This document shows, in pieces, positions 23,964 to 32,816 of a stretch of 64,000 nt of DNA. This stretch comes from Paraconexibacter sp040581415 (GTDB lineage: Bacteria > Actinomycetota > Thermoleophilia > Solirubrobacterales > Solirubrobacteraceae), in NCBI RefSeq assembly GCF_040581415.1, contig NZ_CP114014.1, forward strand, positions 2,108,001 through 2,172,000. The letters run 5' to 3'. A program made the position numbers and the translations under genes. Numbering within the stretch: the first letter of the stretch is position 1; each line of letters begins with the position of its first letter. The notes under the pieces were generated by a model. That model had not been told where the DNA came from. It saw only the letters and a program-made list of their open reading frames with translations, and did no database searches.

Positions 23964-24908
23964 GTGAAGCTGCGCACCACCCCGCAGGGCCTGATCGCCC
24001 ACGACCCCGCCGACGACCGCTGGGTCCTGCTCGAGGGCGAGCACGACCTGCTGCAGTTCCTCGCCGACGGCGAGGCCGGCCGCGACCGCGCCGCCGCTGC
24101 GCTCGCCGCGCCGGACGCGACCATCGTCGACCCGGCGACCGCTGTCCTCCCGTTCCGGCCGCGATCGATCCGCGCCTTCATGCTGTGGGAGTCGCACGTG
24201 ATCGCCTCCGCGCGGATGCTGGTCAAGAACTTCTTCCCGGCGCCCGCCTGGAAGGCCGTCGCGACCTTCGAGAAGCTGACCGGGAAGACGTTCCCGAAGC
24301 TCCGCCCGAACGACCGCTTCCGCGAGGCGCCGACCTTCTACGTCGCGAACCACACGGCGGTGCTCGCCGACGGCGAGGAGATGTGGTGGCCGTCGCACAC
24401 CAAGGCCCTCGACTTCGAGCTCGAGCTGGCGTGCGTGCTCGTCAAGCCGCTGGTGGACGCCACGCCGGAGGAGGCGCTGGACGCCGTCGGCGGCTGGCTC
24501 ATCCTCAACGACTGGAGCGCCCGCGACGTGCAGGCCGACGACGCGCGCCGCAACGTCTTTGGGCCGGTCGTCAAGTCCAAGTCGTTCGCCAACTCGATCG
24601 GCTGCGACGTCGTCACGCCCGACGCGCTCCCGGACTGGACGACCGCGACCGGTCGCGTCCGCGTGGACGGCGAGGAGTGGTGCTCGGGCACGACGGCGAA
24701 CCCGCAGCACACGCTCGGCGCGATGCTCGCCTACGCGTCCGCCGGCGAGCGCCTGGACGCCGGCGACGTCATCTCGACCGGCACCATGCCCGGCTGCTGC
24801 GGCCTGGAACTCGACCGCTGGATCCGGACGGGGCAGACCATCGAGCTCGAGATCGACGGCATCGGCACCCTGTCCAACCGCCTGACGGACACCGCCGTCC
24901 CCGTCTGA
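23964..24908 (+). CDS. fumarylacetoacetate hydrolase family protein
   Basis: 314 residues from GTG 23964 behind AAGGAG (23951-23956). The FAH-fold C-terminal domain (about 70-310) has the metal site and catalytic stretch SHTKALDFELELACVLVKPL (metal-binding glutamates) and LILNDWSARDVQADDARRNV, both diagnostic. The later STGTMPGCCGLELDRWI closes the active site. Members hydrolyse C-C bonds in beta-diketones or hydrate/decarboxylate ring-cleavage products in aromatic degradation. Ends in an ATGA overlap with the FAD monooxygenase gene, so translation is coupled and a shared aromatic pathway is likely. Confidence 0.9.
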   Translation: MKLRTTPQGLIAHDPADDRWVLLEGEHDLLQFLADGEAGRDRAAAALAAPDATIVDPATAVLPFRPRSIRAFMLWESHVIASARMLVKNFFPAPAWKAVATFEKLTGKTFPKLRPNDRFREAPTFYVANHTAVLADGEEMWWPSHTKALDFELELACVLVKPLVDATPEEALDAVGGWLILNDWSARDVQADDARRNVFGPVVKSKSFANSIGCDVVTPDALPDWTTATGRVRVDGEEWCSGTTANPQHTLGAMLAYASAGERLDAGDVISTGTMPGCCGLELDRWIRTGQTIELEIDGIGTLSNRLTDTAVPV

Positions 24909-26449
24909 TGACGGACTACGACGTCGTCGTCTGCGGCCTCGGGCCGGTCGGGCAGCTGCTGGCGCTGCTGCTCGGGGACCACGGCGTCCGCACGCTCGCC
25001 TTCGACCGTGCGGCGGCGCCGTACCCGCTGCCGCGCGCAGCCGTCCTGGACGACGAGGTCCTGCGGATCCTGCAGTCCGTCGGCCTCGACGCGGCCGTGC
25101 TGGCCGAGTCCCAGGTCCAGCCGCGGGCCAGCATCGTCACCGCCGCCGGCCGTGCCGTCGAGGTGCTGAGCGCCCAGGACGGACTCCTCGGGCACCCGCC
25201 ACTGATCTCGATCAACCAGCCGGCCGTCGAGCGCGCGCTGCTCGGGGCACTGCCGGCGCGGACGTCCGTCCAGGTCCGCCGGAGCCTGACCCTGGACGCG
25301 GTCGACCGCCGGGCCGAGCGAGTCGACGTCTACGTCCGCCCGACCGGAGGCGGCCGCTCGGAGCGGATCTCGGCGCGCTACCTGGTCGGCTGCGACGGCG
25401 GCGGCAGCGCGGTCCGCGCCCGGCTGCAGGTCCCCTTCGTCGGCAGGACCGCGGCGCAGCGCTGGGTGGTCGTCGACGCGACCGTCGACCGTCCGCTGCG
25501 CAAGGTCCCGCACCCGCACTTCGTCGGCCGCGCCGAGCGCCCCATCGTCACCCTGCCGATGTCGCCGGGACGCCACCGCTGGGAGTGGATGCTGCACCCC
25601 GGCGAGGATCCTGCGCCGTTCCTGCAGCCGGACGCGATCCGCCGGGGCGTGGACGAGTGGCTCGACGGCGAGACCGCGACCATCGAACGGGCGATCGTCT
25701 ACACCTTCCACACCCGGACCGCCGCCACCTGGCGTCGCGGCCGGGTCCTGCTCGCCGGCGACGCCGCGCACGTCATGCCGCCGTTCGCCGGTCAGGGCTT
25801 CTCCTCCGGTGCGCGCGACGCGGCCAACCTCGCGTGGAAGCTCGCGGCGGTCCTGGACGGCGCGCCCGACGCGCTGCTGGACAGCTACGAGCAGGAACGG
25901 CGGCCGCATGTCGCCGCGATGCAGCGCACCGCGAACATGATGGGCGGCTTCGTCCAGGCGACCTCACCGCGCCGCGTGCGGCTGCGCGACGCGTGGCTGT
26001 CGGCGATCGACGGCACGCGCGTGCAGACCTGGCTCGCCGGCAACGTCAAGCCGCTGCCGACCTACGGTGCCGGCGCCTTCGCCGAGCGCCCGCACCGCCT
26101 CCCGTTCCGGCGGACGGTGGGCGCCCTGTTCCCGCAGTCGGGCCGCCTGGACGATCGACTCGGGTTCGGATGGGCGGCCGTGGCGGTCGACGACGTCTCG
26201 CGCAGCCTGCTCGCGGACGCGGGCATCACGGTCGCCGATCCGGGGGCGGACGGCGCGTGGCTGACCACCCGGGGGGTCGACTGGGCGCTGCTGCGGCCGG
26301 ACCGGTTCGTGTTCGCGGCCGGGGGACCGGCCGACGTGGCGACGGCCTGCCAGGCGTGGCGACGGCTCGTCGCGCCGGACCGGCGGACCGGTGAGGGCTC
26401 GGTGAAGGTCCGGGACGCAGCGTCGATCCGAGCGGCGGTGATCGCGTGA
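24908..26449 (+). CDS. FAD-dependent aromatic monooxygenase
   Basis: 513 residues of the PheA/TfdB/MhpA group of flavoprotein hydroxylases. Motifs: dinucleotide fold VVVCGLGPVGQLLALLLGDH at the N-terminus; the DG motif VGCDGGGSAVRARL near residue 160; and the GD motif LLAGDAAHVMPPFAGQGFSS near 280, followed by ARDAANLAWKLAAVL. These enzymes hydroxylate phenolic rings using NAD(P)H and O2. With an extradiol dioxygenase, FAH hydrolase and P450 in the same operon it most likely prepares a catechol for ring cleavage. Overlaps the NmrA-like gene by four bases. Confidence 0.9.
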   Translation: MTDYDVVVCGLGPVGQLLALLLGDHGVRTLAFDRAAAPYPLPRAAVLDDEVLRILQSVGLDAAVLAESQVQPRASIVTAAGRAVEVLSAQDGLLGHPPLISINQPAVERALLGALPARTSVQVRRSLTLDAVDRRAERVDVYVRPTGGGRSERISARYLVGCDGGGSAVRARLQVPFVGRTAAQRWVVVDATVDRPLRKVPHPHFVGRAERPIVTLPMSPGRHRWEWMLHPGEDPAPFLQPDAIRRGVDEWLDGETATIERAIVYTFHTRTAATWRRGRVLLAGDAAHVMPPFAGQGFSSGARDAANLAWKLAAVLDGAPDALLDSYEQERRPHVAAMQRTANMMGGFVQATSPRRVRLRDAWLSAIDGTRVQTWLAGNVKPLPTYGAGAFAERPHRLPFRRTVGALFPQSGRLDDRLGFGWAAVAVDDVSRSLLADAGITVADPGADGAWLTTRGVDWALLRPDRFVFAAGGPADVATACQAWRRLVAPDRRTGEGSVKVRDAASIRAAVIA

Positions 26450-27336
26450 TCGCCGTCCTCGGCGCCACCGGGCGCGTCGGCCGTCATGTCGCCGCCGCGC
26501 TGTCCGGGCAGCCGCTGCCCGCACGGGCGCTCGTGCGCCGGCCGGACGCGGCGGATGTCCCGCTGCCGACCGTCGCGGCGGACCTCGCCGACGCCGCGTC
26601 GGTCCGCGCCGCGCTCGAAGGCGCGACGCGGCTGTTCCTGCTGACCCCGCACGGCCCGGACCAGGACCTGCTGGAGGCGGTCGCCGTGAGCGCCGCGGCC
26701 GACGCCGGGGTGCAGCACGTCGTGAAGGTCTCCGGCGGTGCCGCCTCGCTCGGCCCCAGCGGCACCACGGCGACGGCCACCGCGCACTGGCGGAGCGAGC
26801 AGCGCATCGAGCAGAGCGGCATGGGCTTCACGTTCCTGCGGCCCTCGTTCTTCCAGCAGAACCTGCTGACCGCCGTGGCGTCCGTGGTCGCGAGGACCGG
26901 CCTCCTGGTCGCGCCCTTCGGGCGTTCGCCGATCGCGATGGTCGACGTCCGCGACGTCGCCGCCTCCGCCGTCGCGGCGCTGACCGACCCCGATCCGCTG
27001 GATCAGGCGTGGACGCTGACCGGGCCGCGCGGCGTCACGTTCGACGACGTCGCTGCGCTGATCGGCGTCCGCTACGTCCCCGTGCCGCCGCGCGCCGCCG
27101 GGCGCACGCTGAGGCGGCGCGGAGCATCGGCGCATGAGGCCGACCACGCCGTGCGCATGGCCGCCTACTTCGCGGCGGGCTGCGACGGCACGCCGACCGG
27201 CCACGTCCGGCAGCTCACCGGCCGGGCACCGCGCCCGGTCAGCACGCTGCTCGCCGAGCACCGTGGCTGCTTCACCAGCCCGCTCCCACCCGCGCTGGCC
27301 CGCGTCCTGTCCCGCACCACGATCCAGAAGGCCTGA
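26446..27336 (+). CDS. NmrA-like NAD(P)-binding protein
   Basis: 296 residues from GTG 26446. The atypical SDR fold starts with the nucleotide loop VLGATGRVGRHVAAAL, followed by LVRRPDAADVPLPTVAADLA and LFLLTPHGPDQDLLEAV. HVVKVSGGAASLGPSGTT and FTFLRPSFFQQNLL are typical of NmrA/HSCARG and quinone-reductase-like (QorB) proteins. It may reduce a quinone intermediate or sense NADP(H) redox state. Positioned inside a ring-cleavage operon (4-bp overlap upstream, 3 bases before the dioxygenase gene), a quinone-reducing role would fit but is inference. Confidence 0.82.
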   Translation: MIAVLGATGRVGRHVAAALSGQPLPARALVRRPDAADVPLPTVAADLADAASVRAALEGATRLFLLTPHGPDQDLLEAVAVSAAADAGVQHVVKVSGGAASLGPSGTTATATAHWRSEQRIEQSGMGFTFLRPSFFQQNLLTAVASVVARTGLLVAPFGRSPIAMVDVRDVAASAVAALTDPDPLDQAWTLTGPRGVTFDDVAALIGVRYVPVPPRAAGRTLRRRGASAHEADHAVRMAAYFAAGCDGTPTGHVRQLTGRAPRPVSTLLAEHRGCFTSPLPPALARVLSRTTIQKA

Positions 27337-27339
27337 ACC

Positions 27340-28263
27340 ATGGTCACCCGCATCGGGCACATCGCCCTCAACGTCAAGGACCTCGACCGCGCCGTCGACT
27401 TCCAGCAGCAGGTCATCGGCATGGTCGAGACCGAGCGCACTGCCGGCGTCTCCTACCTGACCTGCAACGATCGCCACCACGAGCTGATCCTGATCGAGGC
27501 GCCCGCGGACCGGGGCTACGCTCACCTCGCGCTGGAGGTCGCCGACACCACGGTCCTCGAGGGCGCGACGAAGCGCCTGACCGCCGCCGGGGGCACCATG
27601 CTCGGCGGCATCTACGACGGCGAGCCCGGGATCGACCGCGCGCTCAAGGTCAAGTCGCCCGGCGGCCACGTGTACAAGCTGTTCTGCGGGATGGAGACCG
27701 TGCCCGCGCCCCCGGCCGGCGACCGCCCCACGCACTTCGAGCACGTCTCGACCAAGGTCCTCAACCACCGCGCCGAGGAGCGCTTCATCACGGCGGGCCT
27801 CGGTTTCCGGATGGCCGACCGGATGGGGGTCATGGCCTCGTGGTGGCACTGCGACGAGGACCACCACGGGATCGCGCTCACGCTCGCGCCGCGCTCGGAG
27901 CTCTCGCACTACGCGTACGCGTGGCCGGACCTGAACGCGCTCGGCCGCGTCGCCGACCGGCTGAAGGCCGTCCGCGGCCGCAAGTGCATCTGGGGTCCGA
28001 GCCGGCACGGCCCGGGCAACAACCATTTCCTCTACTTTCACGACGAGGACGGCGCGATGATCGAGTGCTGCTCCGAGCTCGCGCAGATGCAGGCCGACGA
28101 CTACCAGCCGAGGACGTGGTCGATGCACCCGGGGACGATCAACCAGTGGGGTGGCCCGCCACCGCCGCGGTTCATCCTCACGGGCTTCCCGATCGCCGAG
28201 CCGCAGCCCGGGCGTCCCAGCTGGGCCATGGCACCGGGTCGCGCCCCGACCGCGGCCACCTGA
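27340..28263 (+). CDS. extradiol ring-cleavage dioxygenase (VOC superfamily)
   Basis: 307 residues with two vicinal-oxygen-chelate modules. Module 1 starts RIGHIALNVKDLDRAVDF; module 2 carries the Fe(II) ligands in THFEHVSTKVLNH, NNHFLYFHDEDGAMIE and the final glutamate of MIECCSEL. This is the type I catechol 2,3-dioxygenase/2,3-dihydroxybiphenyl dioxygenase pattern. It would open a catechol ring next to one hydroxyl, with O2. Its neighbours (hydroxylase, FAH hydrolase, P450) form a coherent aromatic or polycyclic degradation route. The next gene starts immediately after its stop. Confidence 0.88.
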   Translation: MVTRIGHIALNVKDLDRAVDFQQQVIGMVETERTAGVSYLTCNDRHHELILIEAPADRGYAHLALEVADTTVLEGATKRLTAAGGTMLGGIYDGEPGIDRALKVKSPGGHVYKLFCGMETVPAPPAGDRPTHFEHVSTKVLNHRAEERFITAGLGFRMADRMGVMASWWHCDEDHHGIALTLAPRSELSHYAYAWPDLNALGRVADRLKAVRGRKCIWGPSRHGPGNNHFLYFHDEDGAMIECCSELAQMQADDYQPRTWSMHPGTINQWGGPPPPRFILTGFPIAEPQPGRPSWAMAPGRAPTAAT

Positions 28264-29421
28264 GTGCGGGCCCCGGCGCTCGACGTCGACCTGTACGCCG
28301 ACTCGGTCCTCGCCGACTCGACGGACCTCTGGGCGCGGATCCGCGACGCCGGGCCGGTCGTCTGGCTTCCGCGCCATCGCCTGTACGCGATGGGGCGCTA
28401 CGCGGACGTCCGCGCTGCCCTGCGTGATGACGCCGGCTACCGCAGCGGACATGGCGTGGCCGCGAACCCGGTCGCGAACGCGCTGGGGAGGGACACGACC
28501 CTGGCGAGCGACGAGGACGTCCACGTCCGCCGCCGGCGGGTGCTGATGCACGAGCTCGGCGCCAAGGCGATCGCCGCCATCGACGGCCCGCTCCGCCGGG
28601 AGGCCGAGGACCTCGTCGACGACCTGACGTGCCGTCGCCACTTCGAGACCGCCCGCGACTTCTCGAGTCGGCTGCCGGTCAGCGTCGTCGCGGAGCTCGT
28701 CGGCGTCCGCGGCGGTGGCGAGCGGATGCTCGAGTGGGCAGCAGCGACGTTCGACGGCCTCGGCCCTGCCAACCCCCGCGGCCTGCGGTCGGCTCCGCGC
28801 GCGCTCGGACTGCTGCGCTACAGCCGCGGCCTGAGGCCATCGGCCGTGGCCCGCGCCAGCTGGGCCGCATCGGTCTTCGACGCCCAGGCCCGCGGCGAGC
28901 TCTCCGCGCGGGAGGCACGGGCGCTGATCATCGACTTCGTCGCCCCGTCCCTCGACACGACCATCCTCGCCGGGACCCATCTCCTCTGGGCGCTCGGCCG
29001 CAACCCCGACGTCTGGGACCGGCTGCGGGCGGACCCGTCGCTCATTCCTGCGGCGATCGTCGAGAACGTCCGTCTCGCCTCGCCGATCCGCGGCTTCACG
29101 CGCCGGCTGGGGGCGGACCGCGAGGTCGGCGGCGTCACGCTGCCGAAGGGTGCGCGGATCGCCCTGCTGTTCGCGGCCGCCAACCGCGACGAGCAGCAGT
29201 TCCCGGACCCCGAGCGCTTCGACCTGGGCCGCAGAGGCGGGCATCTGGGTTGGGGCAACGGCCCGCACACCTGCGTGGGGATCCACCTGGCCAAGCTCGA
29301 GCTGCGCGCGCTGCTCGAGGCGCTGGTTCCGCGCGTGCGGGAGATCGTGGTGGGCCGCCCGACGCAGCTGCGCAACAACACGCTGCAGGGGATCGCCGCC
29401 CTGCCGGCGCGGCTCCGCTGA
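28264..29421 (+). CDS. cytochrome P450
   Basis: 385 residues starting GTG directly after the dioxygenase stop. The heme-binding loop LGWGNGPHTCVGIHLAKLEL gives the axial cysteine near residue 340, with tryptophan in place of the usual first phenylalanine. The I-helix FVAPSLDTT keeps the threonine but has PSL where AGxD is usual. The ExxR-type region ENVRLASPIRGFTRR is present. Length is typical for soluble bacterial P450s, which need ferredoxin partners not seen here. Likely oxidises the operon's substrate or a side chain. Confidence 0.9.
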   Translation: MRAPALDVDLYADSVLADSTDLWARIRDAGPVVWLPRHRLYAMGRYADVRAALRDDAGYRSGHGVAANPVANALGRDTTLASDEDVHVRRRRVLMHELGAKAIAAIDGPLRREAEDLVDDLTCRRHFETARDFSSRLPVSVVAELVGVRGGGERMLEWAAATFDGLGPANPRGLRSAPRALGLLRYSRGLRPSAVARASWAASVFDAQARGELSAREARALIIDFVAPSLDTTILAGTHLLWALGRNPDVWDRLRADPSLIPAAIVENVRLASPIRGFTRRLGADREVGGVTLPKGARIALLFAAANRDEQQFPDPERFDLGRRGGHLGWGNGPHTCVGIHLAKLELRALLEALVPRVREIVVGRPTQLRNNTLQGIAALPARLR

Positions 29422-29440
29422 CCGACTGCGGAGGACCGCC

Positions 29441-30067
29441 TCAGCTCGCGATGAGCCGCGCGAGCCGCTCGCGTGTCGCCCGCCAGCGCTTGTTCATCGC
29501 GCGGGTGTTCTCGCCGCCGGTGATCCGCAGGAGCGCCAGACCCAGGATCGAGGAGACGACGAACTCCACGTCGTCGCGGAAGCCCGGCCGCTGCGCCGCG
29601 CCGGGCAGCAGCTCGGCGGTGAGCCGCATGATCGACAGCGACACCCCGCGCTCGAGGTCGGTGAGCGCGGCGTGGAGCTGAGGGTCCACGCGGGCGGCCA
29701 CCCACAGCTCGATGGTCGCCACGAAGATGTCGCCCTGGTGGACGTCCCAGATCAGGTCGAGGAGCGCCTCGGGGCGGTTCTCGCCGTCCGGGAGCCGGGC
29801 GGCCTGCGTGGCGAACTCGGCGATGCGGCGCTGGGCCAGATGGTCGACCGCGGCGGTCACCATCGCCGCCTTGTTCGCGAAGTAGTGGACCTGCGCGCCG
29901 CGGGAGACGCCGGCCAGATCGGCGACGCGGGCCGTGGTCGCCTCCGCATAGCCGTACTCGACCAGGCACTCGATCGTGGCGTCCAGCAGCGCGGTTCGCG
30001 TGGCCTCGCGGCGCTCCGCCTGGGTGCGCCGGACGGGTCGAGAGCTTGCGCGGGTGTCCTGGGCCAT
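29441..30067 (-). CDS. TetR-family transcriptional regulator
   Basis: 208 residues from ATG 30067 (MAQDTRASSRPVRRTQAER). The helix-turn-helix is ATTARVADLAGVSRGAQVHY then FANKAAMV. It is a paralogue of the TetR at 12594-13241. Divergent from the thiolase operon and separated from it by two 17-base direct repeats, which are the probable binding sites. It likely represses the beta-oxidation-like operon until an acyl-CoA or sterol-like inducer appears (inference). Its 3' end is convergent with the P450 gene, 19 bp away. Confidence 0.88.
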   Translation of the reverse strand: MAQDTRASSRPVRRTQAERREATRTALLDATIECLVEYGYAEATTARVADLAGVSRGAQVHYFANKAAMVTAAVDHLAQRRIAEFATQAARLPDGENRPEALLDLIWDVHQGDIFVATIELWVAARVDPQLHAALTDLERGVSLSIMRLTAELLPGAAQRPGFRDDVEFVVSSILGLALLRITGGENTRAMNKRWRATRERLARLIAS

Positions 30068-30098
30068 GGTGCGCATCCTACGCGGTATCCGCTGGATA

Positions 30099-30152
30099 TC
30101 GGCCGCTGCGAACAATTCGGCCGCTGCGAACAAACCGGCTAGCTGGTATATA
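30099..30152 (+). promoter_or_regulatory. tandem 17-base repeats and TATATA box before the thiolase operon
   Basis: TCGGCCGCTGCGAACAA occurs at 30099-30115 and again at 30117-30133, an 18-base period. TATATA at 30147-30152 is a plausible -10 placed about eight bases before ATG 30160, so the thiolase mRNA may be leaderless. The repeats lie upstream of or over the -35 region and probably bind the divergent TetR (inference). Confidence 0.6.
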
Positions 30153-30159
30153 TATGCGC

Positions 30160-31362
30160 ATGAGCCGCAACACGAACAAGGTCTACGTCGTCGGAGTCGG
30201 GATGACGAACTTCACGAAGCCCGGCCGCGAGGGCGCGCGGGACTACCCGGAGCTCGCGAAGGAGGCCGGCACCCGGGCCCTCGAGGACGCGGGGATCGAC
30301 TACCGCGAGGTCGAGCAGGCCTACGTCGGCTACGTCTACGGCGAGTCGACCTCCGGCCAGCGGGCGGTCTACGAGCTCGGCATGACCGGCATCCCGGTCA
30401 TCAACGTGAACAACAACTGCTCGACGGGGTCCACGGCGCTGTTCCTCGCAGCGCAGGCGGTCCGCTCCGGGACCGTCGACTGCGCGCTCGCCCTGGGCTT
30501 CGAGAAGATGCAGAAGGGCTCGCTGGGAACGATGTACGAGGACCGTGAGCAGCCGATGATGAAGCACATCCAGCTGCTGGCGGAGATCTCCGAGGTCAAG
30601 TTCCCGCCGGCCCCGTGGATGTTCGGGGCCGCCGGCCGTGAGCACATGGAGGAGCACGGGTCGACCGCCGAGCACTTCGCGAAGATCGGCTTCAAGAACC
30701 ACAAGCACTCCGTGAACAACCCGTACGCGCAGTTCCAGGACGAGTACACGCTGGATCAGATCCTGGACGCGCCGATGATCTACGAGCCGCTGACCAAACT
30801 GCAGTGCTCGCCGACGTCCGACGGCTCGGGCGCGGCGATCATCGCCAGTGAGGACTTCGTGGCCAAGCACGACCTCGCCGGGCAGGCGGTCGAGATCGTC
30901 GGCCAGGCGATGACGACCGACTTCGAGAGCTCGCTCAGCACCCGCAAGGCGAAGGACATCATCGGCTACGACATGAACGTCAAGGCCGCGCAGGCGGTCT
31001 ACGAGCAGGCCGAGCTCGCGCCGGAGGACTTCCAGGTCATCGAGCTGCACGACTGCTTCAGCGCGAACGAGCTGCTGCTGTACGAGGCACTCGGGCTCTG
31101 CGACGAGGGCGCTGCGGGCGACCTGATCGACGCCGGGGACAACACGTACGGCGGCAAATGGGTCGTCAACCCGTCCGGCGGCCTGATCTCCAAGGGCCAC
31201 CCGCTCGGGGCGACCGGCCTGGCGCAGTGCGCCGAGCTCACCTGGCAGCTCCGCGGCACTGCCGACAAGCGCCAGGTCGACGATGTCGATGCGGCGCTCG
31301 CGCACAACATCGGGCTCGGCGGCGCGGCGGTCGTCACCGCCTACCAGCGCGCCGAGCGCTGA
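30160..31362 (+). CDS. thiolase / lipid-transfer protein (SCP-x type)
   Basis: 400 residues from ATG 30160 (MSRNTNKVYVVGVGMTNF); an ATG six bases earlier is possible. Thiolase-fold signatures are NVNNNCSTGSTALFLAAQAV with the active-site cysteine near residue 86, and the C-terminal GGLISKGHPLGATGLAQ with the catalytic histidine. These match actinobacterial lipid-transfer (Ltp) thiolases that cleave beta-ketoacyl-CoA, including sterol side chains. First gene of an operon with SRPBCC, MaoC and SDR genes that supply the preceding beta-oxidation steps. Divergent TetR control is likely. Confidence 0.9.
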   Translation: MSRNTNKVYVVGVGMTNFTKPGREGARDYPELAKEAGTRALEDAGIDYREVEQAYVGYVYGESTSGQRAVYELGMTGIPVINVNNNCSTGSTALFLAAQAVRSGTVDCALALGFEKMQKGSLGTMYEDREQPMMKHIQLLAEISEVKFPPAPWMFGAAGREHMEEHGSTAEHFAKIGFKNHKHSVNNPYAQFQDEYTLDQILDAPMIYEPLTKLQCSPTSDGSGAAIIASEDFVAKHDLAGQAVEIVGQAMTTDFESSLSTRKAKDIIGYDMNVKAAQAVYEQAELAPEDFQVIELHDCFSANELLLYEALGLCDEGAAGDLIDAGDNTYGGKWVVNPSGGLISKGHPLGATGLAQCAELTWQLRGTADKRQVDDVDAALAHNIGLGGAAVVTAYQRAER

Positions 31363-31364
31363 CC

Positions 31365-31381
31365 GGCCCGCTTCGCGGGCC
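31365..31381 (+). terminator. short GC hairpin after the thiolase gene
   Basis: GGCCCGC-TTC-GCGGGCC folds into a perfect 7-bp hairpin three bases after the thiolase stop, within a 101-bp gap to the SRPBCC gene. No T-run follows, so it may only attenuate or stabilise the upstream message rather than end it. Confidence 0.45.
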
Positions 31382-31463
31382 TGCGAGTTCCTCGGCTGCG
31401 CCTCGGAACATCGCGATCGCATCACCAACACACCTCCATCACCAAGAACAGGACACGATCACC

Positions 31464-31898
31464 ATGGGCAAGATCAACGCCACGCACACCTTCCCCGCCG
31501 CTCCCGACAAGGTCTGGGCGGTCATCTCCGACCCGGCGCAGTACGAGAACTGGCTGACCATCCACACGAAGTGGAAGGAGGTCCCGGAGACCTTCTCGAA
31601 GGGCGCGAAGGCCTCTGAGGTCGTGACGATGCTCGGCATGCCGAACACGATCGAGTGGACGGTCCAGGAGTTCGACGCGCCGTCGAACCTGACGATCTCC
31701 GGCACCGGCATGGCGGGCGTGAAGACGACGTTCGCGCTGTCCGTGGCCGACGACGGCAACGGCGGGTCGACCGCGCAGATCGACGCCGAGTTCGAGGGCT
31801 CGATGATCACCGGCGCCCTGGGCAAGGCCGTCGAGAAGGACGCCCAGGCGAACCTCGACGAGTCGCTCGCGAACGTCGCGAAGCTCGTCGCGGCGTAG
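31464..31898 (+). CDS. SRPBCC-family protein
   Basis: 144 residues with the START/Bet v1-like helix-grip fold: AAPDKVWAVISDPAQYENWL at the start, a central strand pair with TVQEFDAPSNLTISGTGMAG, and a long C-terminal helix (VEKDAQANLDESLANVAKLV). Such proteins bind hydrophobic ligands; some are cyclases or lipid carriers, so the role here may be substrate binding in the surrounding beta-oxidation-like operon. The catalytic mechanism cannot be read. Same strand as thiolase and MaoC genes, 13 bp before the latter. Confidence 0.8.
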   Translation: MGKINATHTFPAAPDKVWAVISDPAQYENWLTIHTKWKEVPETFSKGAKASEVVTMLGMPNTIEWTVQEFDAPSNLTISGTGMAGVKTTFALSVADDGNGGSTAQIDAEFEGSMITGALGKAVEKDAQANLDESLANVAKLVAA

Positions 31899-31911
31899 GG
31901 CGGCGATCGGC

Positions 31912-32784
31912 GTGGCGCTCAGCACGAAGCCGCTGAAGTTCAACGACGAGGGCCTGGACAAGTGGACGGAGGAGCACACGTTCACGGTCGAGGCAGACCG
32001 GCTGGCCGCCTATGCTGCGGCGACGAACGACCCGATTCCCGCGCACGTGGCGGGTGAGGTCGCGGCGCCGGTCTTCGCGATCGTCCCCGTCTTCGACGCG
32101 CTGCTGGAGCCGGCGCTGGACGTCGTCCCGCTGTCCGTCCTGGGGCGGGTCCTGCACGGCGAGCAGGACTTCCGCTTCCACCGGCCGATCCGGCCCGGGG
32201 AGGTCCTGACGGCGCGCGGCCGGATGACCGGCTGGGAGGGCCAGCCGAACGGGACCCGCGCCTGCGTGTACCTGGAGACGCGCGACGCCGAGGGCGAACT
32301 GGTGAACGAGCAGTTCGTCACCTTCTTCATCCGGGGCTTCGACGACGGCCGCGCCGTGGGCGAGCTGTCGCCGGGGCACAAGTTCGACGAGGCGCTGCGC
32401 GGCACACCGGTGGTTGCTGACGTGACCCAGCGGATCGACGAGGACCAGACGTTCCGCTACTCGCCGGCGTCGGGCGACCCGATGCCCATCCACCTGGACG
32501 AGCAGGTGGCGAAGGACTCCGGGCTGCCGGGGATCATCGCCCACGGCTTCTGCGTCCTGGCGTTCACGTCGCACGCGATCCTCGAGCAGCTCGGTGGCTC
32601 CGACGTCGCGCGGCTGAAGCGCCTCGCCGTCCGCTTCGCCAAGCCGGTCCTGCCCGGGCAGGAGATCCGCACCCAGGTCTTCAAGGCCTCGGCAGACGCA
32701 GACGGCGCGACGACGTACGCGTTCGAGACCACGGTCGACGGCGTCCCGGTTCTGCGCGACGGCCTCGCGGTCCTCGCCGACTGA
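31912..32784 (+). CDS. MaoC-family enoyl-CoA hydratase (double hot-dog)
   Basis: 290 residues from GTG 31912, with two tandem hot-dog modules. The N-terminal half (about 1-140) is a degenerate FAS1-like or MaoC-N domain; the C-terminal half has the hydratase-2 motif YSPASGDPMPIHLDEQVAKD then SGLPGIIAHGFC, where the usual N of GDxNP is replaced by M. Such proteins hydrate trans-2-enoyl-CoA to (R)-3-hydroxyacyl-CoA. It works between an acyl-CoA dehydrogenase and the SDR 32 bp downstream in beta-oxidation; all three neighbours share strand and spacing. Confidence 0.88.
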   Translation: MALSTKPLKFNDEGLDKWTEEHTFTVEADRLAAYAAATNDPIPAHVAGEVAAPVFAIVPVFDALLEPALDVVPLSVLGRVLHGEQDFRFHRPIRPGEVLTARGRMTGWEGQPNGTRACVYLETRDAEGELVNEQFVTFFIRGFDDGRAVGELSPGHKFDEALRGTPVVADVTQRIDEDQTFRYSPASGDPMPIHLDEQVAKDSGLPGIIAHGFCVLAFTSHAILEQLGGSDVARLKRLAVRFAKPVLPGQEIRTQVFKASADADGATTYAFETTVDGVPVLRDGLAVLAD

Positions 32785-32816
32785 CCACCACCCTTCACCT
32801 CAACGAGACGAGACAG

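Noticed and set aside
26062..29286. A 1074-codon open frame on the minus strand opposite the monooxygenase-to-P450 genes
   Set aside because: It is the antisense shadow of real GC-rich genes with strong family motifs on the plus strand; its translation is arginine/valine/glycine-rich and matches no family.
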